A program made the translations under genes and the position numbers. Positions 39,902 to 48,568 of a stretch of DNA of 64,000 nucleotides are shown one piece after another (within the stretch, counting starts at the first letter, position 1; every line of letters begins with the position of its first letter). Source of the DNA: Roseburia sp. AF12-17LB (lineage in GTDB: Bacteria; Bacillota; Clostridia; Lachnospirales; Lachnospiraceae); the NCBI RefSeq assembly GCF_003479605.1, contig NZ_QUHR01000001.1:248001-312000 (forward strand), written 5' to 3'. The notes below the pieces were generated by a model, which saw only the letters and a program-made list of their open reading frames with translations, was not told where the DNA came from and ran no database searches.

Positions 39902-40735
39902 ATGATAGATTATTTGTGTTATGTGAAGAAACAATATTCGAAAGAAAAAGAGTATGAGAAGTTTTTGGTAGGCTTAACAATACTTATGTTAATCGGTTAT
40001 CTGATTACGGGTGATAATTTAAATCTGTTATTTATTTTCGGCGGCTTGTCTATTATGTATATATTTGGAATTCCATTTATAACTTATAGAAGAGAGCGAA
40101 AACAGGGAATAGTTGAAAAGAAAAAGGAATATATAAAGAAAGAATTTTTAGCAGAAGAATTTGAATGTATTGATAAAGTCTTGAACCAAGTAGAGAAGTA
40201 TGATAATGCAAATAAGGTAGGAGCTCTTATTGAAACAGGGAAAAAGATTACTGAAAATGAATTGAAAGAAAATTTGGAAAAACATGAAGCACAATTTGAA
40301 AATGCAATGAAGGTAATAGACAATTTTTATTTTAAGAACAGTTTTAATAAAAATGATGGATTTTTGTATCATAATTTGAAAAAAGCTGATTTTATAAAAA
40401 GAAAAGCATATATAGAAAAAAGAATTGATGCCATAAATAATCCAGCAATTAATAGTGCTAGAATAATTGGAAAAGAGTGGATGCAACTTATTATATCTGT
40501 ATTTGGGGGTTATATATTAGGAAAAATCGATACAACTTTAGCAAATGGACAGTTTTTTTCGACAATAGAACTTATTTTTATGACTTTAATATGTATTGTA
40601 TTTATGATTATGAGTAATGTTTTTTCGAAACAAAGCTTGAAAAATGAAGCTATATCATATTACAGTATAGTAGATATTTTAGTATATGAAAGAAATATTT
40701 TGAACGAGCTGATAATGTCTTGGAATATTTGCTGA
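39902..40735 (+). CDS. Four-helix membrane protein paired with the kinase gene, function unknown
   Basis: 277 residues from ATG 39902; the ATG at 39890 overlaps the GGAGGT site and is rejected. Two membrane helices near the N-terminus (about 20-38 and 42-62), a long charged helical cytoplasmic part (about 65-185, rich in K and E, coiled-coil-like), and two more helices near the C-terminus (about 193-212 and 222-246). No known domain recognised. It is the gene right after the kinase on the same strand, so it may be the effector or membrane target of the kinase. The helical part has many Ser/Thr-poor stretches, so phosphorylation sites are not obvious. Confidence 0.65.
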   Translation: MIDYLCYVKKQYSKEKEYEKFLVGLTILMLIGYLITGDNLNLLFIFGGLSIMYIFGIPFITYRRERKQGIVEKKKEYIKKEFLAEEFECIDKVLNQVEKYDNANKVGALIETGKKITENELKENLEKHEAQFENAMKVIDNFYFKNSFNKNDGFLYHNLKKADFIKRKAYIEKRIDAINNPAINSARIIGKEWMQLIISVFGGYILGKIDTTLANGQFFSTIELIFMTLICIVFMIMSNVFSKQSLKNEAISYYSIVDILVYERNILNELIMSWNIC

Positions 40736-40860
40736 CAACATGAAAAAGCAGCGTTATAATACCCTTACAAGGTCAAATTCTCCATATCCCAAGGCAACGC
40801 CCTTTATCCTCAAGGGGCAAAAATCTTTAGCCTAGGGAATGAATAAAATAACGAGAAAAT

Positions 40861-40908
40861 AAAGACCTTGTAGGGCGGAAAAACCGTTCTATGAGGTCTT
40901 TTTCTTTT
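40861..40908 (+). terminator. Terminator after the kinase/membrane-protein unit
   Basis: AAAGACCT (40861-40868) pairs with AGGTCTTT (40894-40901), with an inner GCGG/CCGT pairing and a T-run after it. Confidence 0.7.
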
Positions 40909-41212
40909 ACTTAAAATCATGGAGAAAGCCTTGAAAATAGAGGAATATCGAGAGATAAGAGAGAAGAAAGAGAGAGTAAGCCAAGACCTTGAAGGAAGTC
41001 CTAAGATGCCTTGAAAGAGAAAATAGGTGAGGATAAAGGAGTTTGCCTTTTGAGGATAAAGAGGGTTGCCTGAATATAAAACAGAGCTTCATAAATGGCG
41101 TAAACAAGCCATTTATGGAGCTTTTTCTTATGGGCTTTAGCCTGTTGAGTGCATCGGAGTTTCTCCCAACGGAGAAATGGAGATGTGCGAAACAATAAAC
41201 CACCTGCTATTG
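40909..41212. other. Intergenic stretch before the IS element
   Basis: No convincing gene. It contains a short direct repeat (GAGGATAAAG twice, about 41031-41062), a charged 31-codon frame of no clear meaning and a second terminator-like hairpin (GCTTCATAAATGGC with GCCATTTATGGAGC, about 41084-41121, then TTTTTC). This looks like the debris of an older mobile element. Confidence 0.4.
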
Positions 41213-41276
41213 TGATATGATACCTCTAAAGTAGACAGATTAAATATAAAAATCTGTTACTTTGGAGGTATTTTTC

Positions 41277-41486
41277 ATGTCCAGAAAAGCAAAGTTTACA
41301 CCGGAAGAAAAAGAACAGGCTGTTATAGATTATCTTGAAGGAAATAAATCTAGAATACAGATATGTGGAGAACTATGTATTTCTTCAAGAACCATTCAGG
41401 ACTGGGCCTTGATTTATAGCAAACATGGACTTGCCGGTTTTTCAAAAAAATGCGAAATGGGTCTTATTCGAAAGAATTTAAAATGA
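41277..41486 (+). CDS. IS3-family OrfA, first part (N-terminal HTH)
   Basis: 69 residues from ATG 41277 after GGAGGT (an upstream frame start at 41262 is rejected). It encodes a first helix-turn-helix, KEQAVIDYLEGNKSRIQICG followed by SSRTIQDWALIYSKHGLAGF. In related elements this runs on in one frame into the next part. Here the frame ends early; an A7 run (41444-41450), read as A AAA AAA, would join the two parts by a -1 slip. Confidence 0.8.
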   Translation: MSRKAKFTPEEKEQAVIDYLEGNKSRIQICGELCISSRTIQDWALIYSKHGLAGFSKKCEMGLIRKNLK

Positions 41487-41953
41487 AAGTGGTTGAGGAA
41501 TATGTAAGAGGTGACGGCTCTTCCATTGATTTAGGAATAAAATATGATATCTCTTCCGGTCTTTTAAGAAAGTGGATTAGAATGTATAATGCCAATAGAG
41601 AGCTTAAGGATTACAATCCGAAACAGGAGGTCTATATGGCAGAAGCACGAAGAAAAACAACATTGGAAGAGCGGAAAGAAATCGTTGATTACTGTATCAA
41701 TCATAATCGTAACTATAAAAACACTGCTGCAAAATTTGACGTTTCTTATAGCCAGGTTTATTCCTGGGTAAAAAAATATGACACCGATGGTGCAGATGGA
41801 TTAACGGATCGGAGAGGATGTCACAAAACAGATGCCGAAGTGGATGAACTAGAACGATTAAAGCGTGAAAATCTGCGTTTGAAGCGTCAGTTGGAAGAAA
41901 AGGATATGGTAGTTGAACTGTTAAAAAAAGTGAAAGAATTCGAAGGGATGTGA
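41450..41953 (+). CDS. IS3-family OrfA, second part
   Basis: 167 residues if the ATG at 41450 is used, though this ATG arises from the A7 run and has no ribosome site of its own. It encodes a second HTH (FKMKVVEEYVRGDGSSIDLG), a third (ERKEIVDYCINHNRNYKNTA) and a C-terminal leucine-zipper-like helix (LERLKRENLRLKRQLEEK) that serves in multimerisation. Near the end the heptamer A AAA AAA G (41923-41930) is the classical -1 slippage site for making the OrfAB transposase. Confidence 0.85.
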   Translation: MRNGSYSKEFKMKVVEEYVRGDGSSIDLGIKYDISSGLLRKWIRMYNANRELKDYNPKQEVYMAEARRKTTLEERKEIVDYCINHNRNYKNTAAKFDVSYSQVYSWVKKYDTDGADGLTDRRGCHKTDAEVDELERLKRENLRLKRQLEEKDMVVELLKKVKEFEGM

Positions 41954-42915
41954 AGCTTGGAAAGTTACGCCATGAATCAAAATATTTAGCAATCCGATAT
42001 TTTTATACAAAGAAAAACTGGAGTATAGAATGGATGTGCAGACAGCTTGAGATATCAAGGGCTGCTTATTATGAATGGTTACATCGTGAAATACCGTATG
42101 AGGAACTTGAAAATATCAGACTTGCGGAACTTGTCAAAGAATACGATGAACGTTTTTGCCATATCTTAGGATACCGTCGAATGACATCCTGGATCAACCA
42201 TTTCAATCATACATCGTACAGTAAAAACAGAGTCCACAGAATTATGAAAAAGCTGGGAATCCATTCTGTAATCCGTAAAAAGAAGAAAAAATATATTTAT
42301 GCCAAGCCTGATGAAACGGCAGAAAATATACTTCAAAGAGATTTCTATGCTACTGTTCCCAATCAAAAATGGACTACAGATGTAACGGAATTCAAAGTAC
42401 CTGGAGAGAAAAAGAAACTGTATTTAAGTGCCATTATAGATTTATATGACAGATATCCTGTAGCATATGTTGTAAGTGCAAGAAACGACAACAGATTAAT
42501 ATTTAAGACATTTGATAAAGCAATCGCAGCAAATCCGGATGCCAAACCGATTTTTCATTCGGACTGGGGATTTCAGTATACCAGCAAGACATTCAGGAAA
42601 AAACTTGAAAACCAGGAAATGGAGCAATCTATGTCCAGAGTTGGACATTGTATCGACAATGGACCGATAGAGGGTTTCTGGGGAATTATAAAATCTGAAA
42701 TGTATCAGATGTACGAAATCATTGATGAGGTTTCACTAAGATATGCAATCAAAGATTATTTGCGTTTTTACAGTGAAGAACGTCCACAGGACAGATATGG
42801 CTGTAAAACCCCATCAGAAGTGCGCCAGGAAGCATTGTCATCTGATGTACCCACAGAATACCCGATTCCTGAAAACAAACGAATAAGCAAATGTAAAGAG
42901 AAATGGTGTGCATAG
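41950..42915 (+). CDS. IS3-family transposase OrfB (DDE integrase core)
   Basis: 321 residues from a GTG overlapping the orfA stop; in practice probably translated as the OrfAB fusion after -1 frameshifting. An HTH_21-type region (GYRRMTSWINHF...NRVHRIMKKLGI, about 70-100) precedes the rve catalytic core: first Asp in WTTDVTEFK, second Asp in IFHSDWGFQYTS, Glu in NGPIEGFWGIIKSEMYQ. The triad is complete, so the enzyme should be active. Confidence 0.93.
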   Translation: MKLGKLRHESKYLAIRYFYTKKNWSIEWMCRQLEISRAAYYEWLHREIPYEELENIRLAELVKEYDERFCHILGYRRMTSWINHFNHTSYSKNRVHRIMKKLGIHSVIRKKKKKYIYAKPDETAENILQRDFYATVPNQKWTTDVTEFKVPGEKKKLYLSAIIDLYDRYPVAYVVSARNDNRLIFKTFDKAIAANPDAKPIFHSDWGFQYTSKTFRKKLENQEMEQSMSRVGHCIDNGPIEGFWGIIKSEMYQMYEIIDEVSLRYAIKDYLRFYSEERPQDRYGCKTPSEVRQEALSSDVPTEYPIPENKRISKCKEKWCA

Positions 42916-43149
42916 AAAAATGCCTGCACTTCAAAAGGAAATGCAGGCATCATCCACATCCAATTTTAGATATTTTACCTGTCTACTTGACAAGGGGCAT
43001 ATCATTGACGGGTGGTAATGATTATGAAAGATATTCGTAGAATAAGAGCGGACGGGAGTGTAAAAATATGATAAAATTAAAAAGGATATATTTTGGACTT
43101 GCTTGAAAATATATCTTGTAAATACAAAAAAGATTAAAGGGGAAGATAT

Positions 43150-44322
43150 ATGAATTGTTCAAATATAGGAGTTTTAGATGAATTACAAAAATTGGAAAAC
43201 ATGTGCGGGGAGTATAGTGGGGAATTAAAATTTTTAAGCAAAAAGATTAGAAGAGATATTTGGATTAGCGGTAAAAATGACTATATTCTTTCAAAGATGC
43301 TTAAGACCTTCAATTTAGTATTTGAATGTATGTACAATATCACAGGAGAATTTAGCTTAGGAACCATTATAGAATATGTGCTGTGCTTATCTAAATATGG
43401 TATTTTTATTAATTTGGCTTTAAATGCCACATATTATCAGAAATTAATAGATGATATACAGATGGAAAGTGCCAGACTAATTATTGAAGAGCAGTGGAAA
43501 GACATATATGCTTCAAAGGATGGGATGAAAACATTTATTGAAATATTTGATGATATATTTACTAAATGCATTAATTTATATAAAGACAAGTTCTTTCATG
43601 AATTGAAAAGCACAGATGTACTATGCAGAGCTGTAAGAGATTGGAACCATGATACGGATAGGTTTATTCCATGGTCTAACAAGACTAATAACAGATGGAA
43701 TCCGCCTGGAAAAACATATCTCTATTTATCTTTTTCAGAAAAAGAGAGTGTTTATTCCGATAAGTTATCCTTAAATGAATATGTATGCTTACAAGAAATA
43801 AGAGCTGAAAAAGGGAAAAAATTTTCGCTTTGTAAATTTGAACCTATAACAAAAGGGAATATTTTGGATTTATCGTATAATGATGTTTCATTTGGACAGT
43901 TGAAAGGTATTGTTTCAGATTATCAACAAGAGATGACTCAAAAGATGATAGACGAAATGATGTCGGACCCAAATTTGATAGAAAAATATGCAGGAAACAA
44001 GCGAAACCTCAAACGAGACATTAAGAAAAAGCAAAAGAAGAATCCGGTAGATGAGAGCATTATTCAGGAATCCTATGCAAAGCAATATTTAAAAATGGTT
44101 TGTAATTGTATATATAAAAAGGTTGATGAAAGTAGTGAAGATAAAAAGGAAAAGGCATATAAATCTTTTCACATTTTATCAGAATATTTGGAAAACAAAG
44201 GTGTAACAGGAATTATTTATCCTTGCACGAGAGACAATACGATTTCTGGTAAAAATCTGGTGTTATTCAGAAAAGAAGATGCTGTGCCAGTTGAAAATTC
44301 AATAAGGGAAATTATTTATTAG
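43150..44322 (+). CDS. RES-domain protein, putative NAD+-degrading toxin
   Basis: 390 residues. An unrecognised helical N-terminal part (1-150) is followed by a RES domain: LCRAVR (R160), NRWNPPGKTYLYLSF (R182, Y192), then NEYVCLQEIR (E210), and at the end GIIYPCTRDN...GKNLVLF (about 360-382). RES toxins of type II systems break down NAD+ in the cytosol and stop growth. Here the domain is interrupted by a lysine-rich helical insert (about 275-335), and the protein is much longer than the usual ~150-residue toxin, which suggests a sensor-effector arrangement. RBS AAAGGGGAAG. The HEPN-like gene follows after 29 bp, so they likely act together. Confidence 0.75.
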   Translation: MNCSNIGVLDELQKLENMCGEYSGELKFLSKKIRRDIWISGKNDYILSKMLKTFNLVFECMYNITGEFSLGTIIEYVLCLSKYGIFINLALNATYYQKLIDDIQMESARLIIEEQWKDIYASKDGMKTFIEIFDDIFTKCINLYKDKFFHELKSTDVLCRAVRDWNHDTDRFIPWSNKTNNRWNPPGKTYLYLSFSEKESVYSDKLSLNEYVCLQEIRAEKGKKFSLCKFEPITKGNILDLSYNDVSFGQLKGIVSDYQQEMTQKMIDEMMSDPNLIEKYAGNKRNLKRDIKKKQKKNPVDESIIQESYAKQYLKMVCNCIYKKVDESSEDKKEKAYKSFHILSEYLENKGVTGIIYPCTRDNTISGKNLVLFRKEDAVPVENSIREIIY

Positions 44323-44351
44323 CATTATCAAGTAAAGGAGTGAGGTTAAAA

Positions 44352-45296
44352 TTGGATAGTAATGATTATGAAGAGAAACTGCGTGAAATTAGGGCTGCAT
44401 TAAATAGGATTCCTAAATATATGGAGAATCCTGAATTTAAAAAAGCAATAGAAAATACGCAAAGAGTGGTAGCTGTATTGGGAAATATGGTCGTGGCAAT
44501 TTCTCAAAGTGAAGCGGTTAAAGCATTTGGTAGATTAGCTGAGCAACTAAGTAATATTAAATTACCACAGCTTTCAGAAGAGGCAAAAGAAGGGCTGGAA
44601 AATTATCATTATTTGAATAAGTTGGAAAGTTTACAATGGCCACTATATTTTTGGGTCAGCAAAGACCTTATGAAAGAATTAGCTCCATATACAAGTATAT
44701 CAGAAGAAAATGAAGACGAAATAAGTACGATTGTTTGCAAATTTTGTACTGCTGAATTTATAGATGGACTGCTTGTGGATTGGAATAATTCCACTGTAAT
44801 GGATAGGAAAAGGATTCCTATATTGCAAGAGGCTATTAGTTTATATAATAGTGAATTATATTATGGCTGTGTGTCAATTTTAGCTTGCCAGCTTAATGGA
44901 ATTATCACAGACATATATAATATGCAAAGAGCATATGGGAAAGAGTTTGATTTAGAAGATGTGAAAAGGGCATATCAGAGTTTTAATCCACAAAAGAAAG
45001 TTCCGGCAAGAATTAAGAAGGATAGTGAAAAGACACAATTATTGTGGTTTATATCAGATGCTGAAGAAGGACTTATGTATTGGATTAAATCAATAGAATA
45101 CATATATAACATTATTTTAACCTCTGAGGACAGTATGAATCAAAGTAGTCATCCATGTAGAAATAAGATTTGTCATGGAATACAATTAAACTTTGGAACA
45201 AGAGAGCATGCATTAAAAAGTATACTTACTATAGATATGATGATTCGATTAGGAGAAAACCTCAAGCACATTAATGAGAATAACGCAGAAAACTAA
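44352..45296 (+). CDS. HEPN-like protein paired with the RES gene
   Basis: 314 residues from TTG 44352 (GTG 44340 lies inside the AAAGGAG site). All-helical. Near the C-terminus RNKICHG (R270 to H275) in the setting SSHPCRNKICHGIQ is the R-x4-H motif of HEPN ribonucleases, with helices on both sides as expected. The N-terminal half (1-110) is a helical domain I do not recognise. HEPN proteins act as toxins or RNases in many defence systems. It follows the RES gene in the same operon, so it may be its antitoxin, a sensor or a second effector; the sequence does not decide. Separate from the next gene by 132 bp. Confidence 0.6.
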   Translation: MDSNDYEEKLREIRAALNRIPKYMENPEFKKAIENTQRVVAVLGNMVVAISQSEAVKAFGRLAEQLSNIKLPQLSEEAKEGLENYHYLNKLESLQWPLYFWVSKDLMKELAPYTSISEENEDEISTIVCKFCTAEFIDGLLVDWNNSTVMDRKRIPILQEAISLYNSELYYGCVSILACQLNGIITDIYNMQRAYGKEFDLEDVKRAYQSFNPQKKVPARIKKDSEKTQLLWFISDAEEGLMYWIKSIEYIYNIILTSEDSMNQSSHPCRNKICHGIQLNFGTREHALKSILTIDMMIRLGENLKHINENNAEN

Positions 45297-45428
45297 GGTA
45301 CACTAAAAGAGTAGGGGAATTATAAGGTGTAAGTTTGTGCGAAATGCAAGAATCATAAAAACTAAGGACAAAAGTAAATGACTATTGTATAATAATCCTT
45401 ATAAAAATTCAGGAGAGGAATGATGTAA

Positions 45429-46598
45429 ATGGATATAGATAAAATTTTTAGTGCAATTTGGGAAGGAAAAGAATGGATTTTTAGTGGAATTGGTGTAGTG
45501 GCATTAGGCTTTATTGGAAAATGCATAATAGGAAAAAAGTCTGGTGAGAATTCAGATACATATACAGTAAAATCTAAAATGCACGATAATAACAATGTTT
45601 TAGGTGGAAACAATATTACAGGTAAGAAAAATCAAATTATTCAGAATGATAATAGTAATGCGATTTCTGTAAAAGAAAATGGTAATGTAGCTGGGAATGG
45701 AAATAATATTACAAATAATTTTATTTATCCTAACAATGACAATAATTTGAAAGAAAATGCTGATTCATGGTTTTCTGAAAGGTTTAATGTACTACTTTCG
45801 CTTTTAAATGATGCAAGGGGGTTTTTTGAAAAAGAATATACAGTTGAATATGTAAGTTCTCTTATTGGATTAAAAAATGTAGATGAATTAAAAGTTTATT
45901 TAAATCAAGGGAAAGAGCCAGAGGATGAATTTAAGAAGAAATTTGTTGATGTATTTGGCGTAAATGAAGAGTGGATGGTACATGGCAGGGGTGAATTTCC
46001 GTTTGCATCAAATATTAAATTTTTATATGATAACCCAATGGATATATTGCGAAGAGAAGATTTGAAAGTCATCAGCAAATTTATTGTTGTTATTGGAGAT
46101 GTAGAAGGAAGAAGACACGCATGTATTATAAGAAAAAGAGATGAATTATGCTATGAATTATATCCCAAGTATTTTGTCTTAAATTCAAATGTTGGTAGAG
46201 CAGGAACAAGACAATTGGTTGGTTTGTATAGATTTTTACGAGAAGCAGATAGAATAAAAAAACTTGCTGGTGTTGTGTATGATGCAAGCGAAGAACAGAT
46301 GGAAAAATTAATGAAGGGTGAGTTTCAGCCAAAGAAAGTGGAACAATTTAAAGTGGCAAGTAATTTTTTCGATAGTTTTATGTGTATAAGTGAAAAGGAA
46401 ATAGAGAGAAATAAGAATTTTGGGGATGAGGAATTTATTTTAGTACAACAAATAATTGCTGCCAATATTAAGGATTGCGATAGAATTAATCAGGAGTATG
46501 ATTTAAAGCTTATTAAGAAAAATCTTGGAGAAGATTCTCAAGACAAAGAGGAAGAAAGTAATGATATAGATTTGTTTGATTCTTCAACTCCGTTGTGA
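45429..46598 (+). CDS. Membrane-tethered protein with Asn-rich repeat and HTH-like domain
   Basis: 389 residues. One membrane helix (about 16-35), then an Asn/Gly-rich stretch (about 50-105) with repeated N-N-x-hydrophobic steps such as NNVLGGNNITGKKN, like a small beta-solenoid. About 135-185 resembles an XRE-type HTH followed by the end VNEEWMVHGRGEFPF often found after phage-type HTH domains. The rest (about 190-389) is alpha/beta of unknown type with an acidic tail. A membrane tether plus HTH could be a membrane-bound sensor. Its last 86 bp overlap the IS21 remnant on the other strand. No function can be named. Confidence 0.6.
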   Translation: MDIDKIFSAIWEGKEWIFSGIGVVALGFIGKCIIGKKSGENSDTYTVKSKMHDNNNVLGGNNITGKKNQIIQNDNSNAISVKENGNVAGNGNNITNNFIYPNNDNNLKENADSWFSERFNVLLSLLNDARGFFEKEYTVEYVSSLIGLKNVDELKVYLNQGKEPEDEFKKKFVDVFGVNEEWMVHGRGEFPFASNIKFLYDNPMDILRREDLKVISKFIVVIGDVEGRRHACIIRKRDELCYELYPKYFVLNSNVGRAGTRQLVGLYRFLREADRIKKLAGVVYDASEEQMEKLMKGEFQPKKVEQFKVASNFFDSFMCISEKEIERNKNFGDEEFILVQQIIAANIKDCDRINQEYDLKLIKKNLGEDSQDKEEESNDIDLFDSSTPL

Positions 46599-46887
46599 AT
46601 AGTTGCCATAATACTTTTCTGTAGTAGAATACCTGCTGATTTTTATCTGATAACAACTCTGTAATAGTGTCATAAAAAGGTGTAATACAATCATCACAGT
46701 TCCTTGTTTTTGGTTTTGTATATCCGTTTATATATTTATCAACAGTTCGTCTATCTACCTCCAATTCTCTAGCTATTTGACTTTTATTAATCCTCAATGT
46801 GCCATCCTCCAAAAATGGTTTTAATTTGTATAGGTCATTGACATTTTCTATTATTATATTTGTTATGATTTGATTTTTTAATATCAT
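46513..46887 (-). pseudogene. Truncated IS21-family transposase (IstA N-terminus)
   Basis: ATG at 46887 follows AAGGAGG. The N-terminal HTH region INKSQIARELEVDRRTVDKY and YDTITELLSDKNQQVFYYRK are typical of IstA of IS21-like elements, which are over 400 residues long; here homology stops at about residue 100 and the frame ends in unrelated sequence. The DDE core and istB are gone. A decayed insertion at the edge between the RES/HEPN block and the lantibiotic-resistance block. Confidence 0.75.
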
Positions 46888-47068
46888 TATGAGTTCCTCC
46901 TTGTAACTCACATATCATAACATTTGTACATTCTTATTTAATACTTATTGTACATATTTAAGTATAACTTTATAAATACTTTATTTGAATTTATAATGCA
47001 TATAATATGAGCTTTAATACATTCTAATCGCACAACATGAAGTATAAACTCATGCTAGGTGATTAAAA

Positions 47069-47428
47069 ATGAGAAAAAAGAAAGATACACACAGCTTTGA
47101 TTTTCGTCCTTTAGGACTGGCAATCAGAGAAGCCAGAGAGAAAGCAGGGCTTTCCAGAAATGATTTAGGCGATAAAGTCTTTTACGGAGAACGTCATATC
47201 GCAGATATTGAAAATATCGGAAAACACCCTAGCTTTCAGTTATTCCATGATTTAGTTACCATGTTCAATATATCTGTTGACGAGTATTTCTATCCAGCGA
47301 AGAATGTTGAAAAAAATACAGCCCGCCGTCAGATAGATTCGTCACTTGATTTATTGAGTGATAACGAATTAAAAATCATTCAAGGTACGATTGACGGTAT
47401 CTTGAACAGCAGAGAGAATAAGAAGTGA
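47069..47428 (+). CDS. XRE-family regulator, conjugative-element type
   Basis: 119 residues. HTH_XRE domain: LGLAIREAREKAGLSRNDLGDKVFYGERHIADIEN (about 16-51), then FQLFHDLVTMFNISVDEYFYP and a C-terminal helical tail. Small regulators of this type are frequent in Tn916/Tn1549-like conjugative transposons. Its composition is slightly richer in G+C than neighbouring island genes. A perfect-looking terminator (AAGAAG...CTTCTT then GTTTTCT, about 47405-47451) follows. It faces the histidine kinase gene, possibly belonging to the same former element. Confidence 0.85.
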   Translation: MRKKKDTHSFDFRPLGLAIREAREKAGLSRNDLGDKVFYGERHIADIENIGKHPSFQLFHDLVTMFNISVDEYFYPAKNVEKNTARRQIDSSLDLLSDNELKIIQGTIDGILNSRENKK

Positions 47429-47552
47429 TTTGCTTCTTGTTTTCTCTGTTTTCCTATACAGATTCTTCAACATTTATTTGTTGATCTGCTCCGCAGGCAA
47501 CAAATAAGAGCCGACTATCCTTATTTCTTTATCGTAAATTTACTTGTTACAC

Positions 47553-47600
47553 AGTAATGAAAAAAGCCAATAGTTTGTAACTGGACTTTACAAACTATTG
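47553..47600 (-). terminator. Terminator of the two-component/ABC operon
   Basis: CAATAGTTTGTAA (47568-47580) and TTACAAACTATTG (47588-47600) form a perfect 13-bp stem with a 7-base loop; on the minus strand it is followed by GCTTTTTT. It ends the leftward operon after the kinase gene. Confidence 0.9.
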
Positions 47601-47659
47601 ACTTTACATTTTGATGTCCACTCTTCAATGAATTATCATACGAATATATCTTCAATACT

Positions 47660-48559
47660 TTATAATTCAAGAGTAATAATAAGGCTATTGGCATGTACTT
47701 TTGCAACAATATTTCCGCCAAGAATGGCAACAAGTGTTTTTACTACCGCAAGTCCCAATCCTGTACTTCCATTATGTCTTGATTTATCGCCTGTATAAAA
47801 ACGGTCAAAAAGTCGATTGCAATCAATTTCTGAACTGTCACTCATTGGATTTTCAATGGTAAATATAATATTATTATTTTCTTTCTCCATAAGTGTTATT
47901 TTTATCGTTCCAACAGAATACTTAATTGCATTTGTCAACAGATTTTGTAAAATTCGTTCTACCATATTTTTATCAGAATATACGTATATTGAATAATCTG
48001 GGAGATTTATTTCGGGTAAAATATTCTCCTTTTCTAATGCAACGGCATTTTCCGTAATTAAATTTATTAACATATTAGATATATTAAACTTTTCTTTTTC
48101 TGGAACTGTCTGCTGTTCTGCCAAAATAGAAAGGTCATAGAATGTTTCTACCAATTCTTTCATTTTTTCGGCTTTGCTAAAAATCACTTTTACACGCTGT
48201 GCTTGACTGGATTCCAAATTTTCTTTTTGCAATAATTGTAAATGACCAAGAATGACTGTAAGAGGTGTACGTAAATCATGTGATATATTAGCAACAGATT
48301 CTTTTAAATACTCTTCATTGCGTAATACGCCTGCGACAGCCTGTCGTTGTCTGATATTATATTGATTCAATATACCAGCCAGTCTTTCTAAATCTTTATC
48401 AATCAACGAAATGTCTAACATCTGCTGTGAATTTCCAGAATTCAATTCATTAACTTGATCCGCAAGATTACGGATTTGTTTTTTTAATTGAATATATCGA
48501 AATAGCAGTATTACTAAAAATATTGTTATGATAATTAAAATCCATTCTATGTTAGACAT
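47660..48559 (-). CDS. Sensor histidine kinase (lantibiotic-resistance type)
   Basis: 299 residues from ATG 48559 (MSNIEW), preceded by AGGTGG; a GTG three codons earlier lies in that site. One N-terminal membrane helix (about 4-20) and almost no outside domain, then a helical linker, HisKA with the phospho-histidine in NISHDLRTPLTVILG (H94) and the HATPase part with N-box, DRFYTGDKSRHNGSTGLGLAVVK (about 262-284). Kinases with so short a sensor usually sense through their partner transporter. The ABC genes lie directly upstream and the response regulator upstream of those. Confidence 0.92.
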   Translation of the reverse strand: MSNIEWILIIITIFLVILLFRYIQLKKQIRNLADQVNELNSGNSQQMLDISLIDKDLERLAGILNQYNIRQRQAVAGVLRNEEYLKESVANISHDLRTPLTVILGHLQLLQKENLESSQAQRVKVIFSKAEKMKELVETFYDLSILAEQQTVPEKEKFNISNMLINLITENAVALEKENILPEINLPDYSIYVYSDKNMVERILQNLLTNAIKYSVGTIKITLMEKENNNIIFTIENPMSDSSEIDCNRLFDRFYTGDKSRHNGSTGLGLAVVKTLVAILGGNIVAKVHANSLIITLEL

Positions 48560-48568
48560 TTTCTCCAC

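Larger units (their letters stand above)
41213..43004 (+). mobile_element. Complete IS3-family insertion sequence (IS150-like group)
   Basis: The left end TGATATGATACCTCTAAAG continues to AAGTAGACAG at 41238; the right end (42979-43004) is its inverted counterpart, also ending TGATATG when read inward, and both contain AAGTAGACAG. Ends are TG...CA as in the IS3 family. A 3-bp target duplication TTG flanks it (41210-41212 and 43005-43007). Total 1792 bp. It carries the two HTH frames (orfA, split) and the DDE transposase frame (orfB). The matching flanking duplication points to a fairly recent insertion. Confidence 0.9.

Noticed and set aside
40907..41203. Minus-strand frame of 98 codons before the IS element
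   Set aside because: Low-complexity sequence with terminator-like hairpins and a short direct repeat; no protein character.
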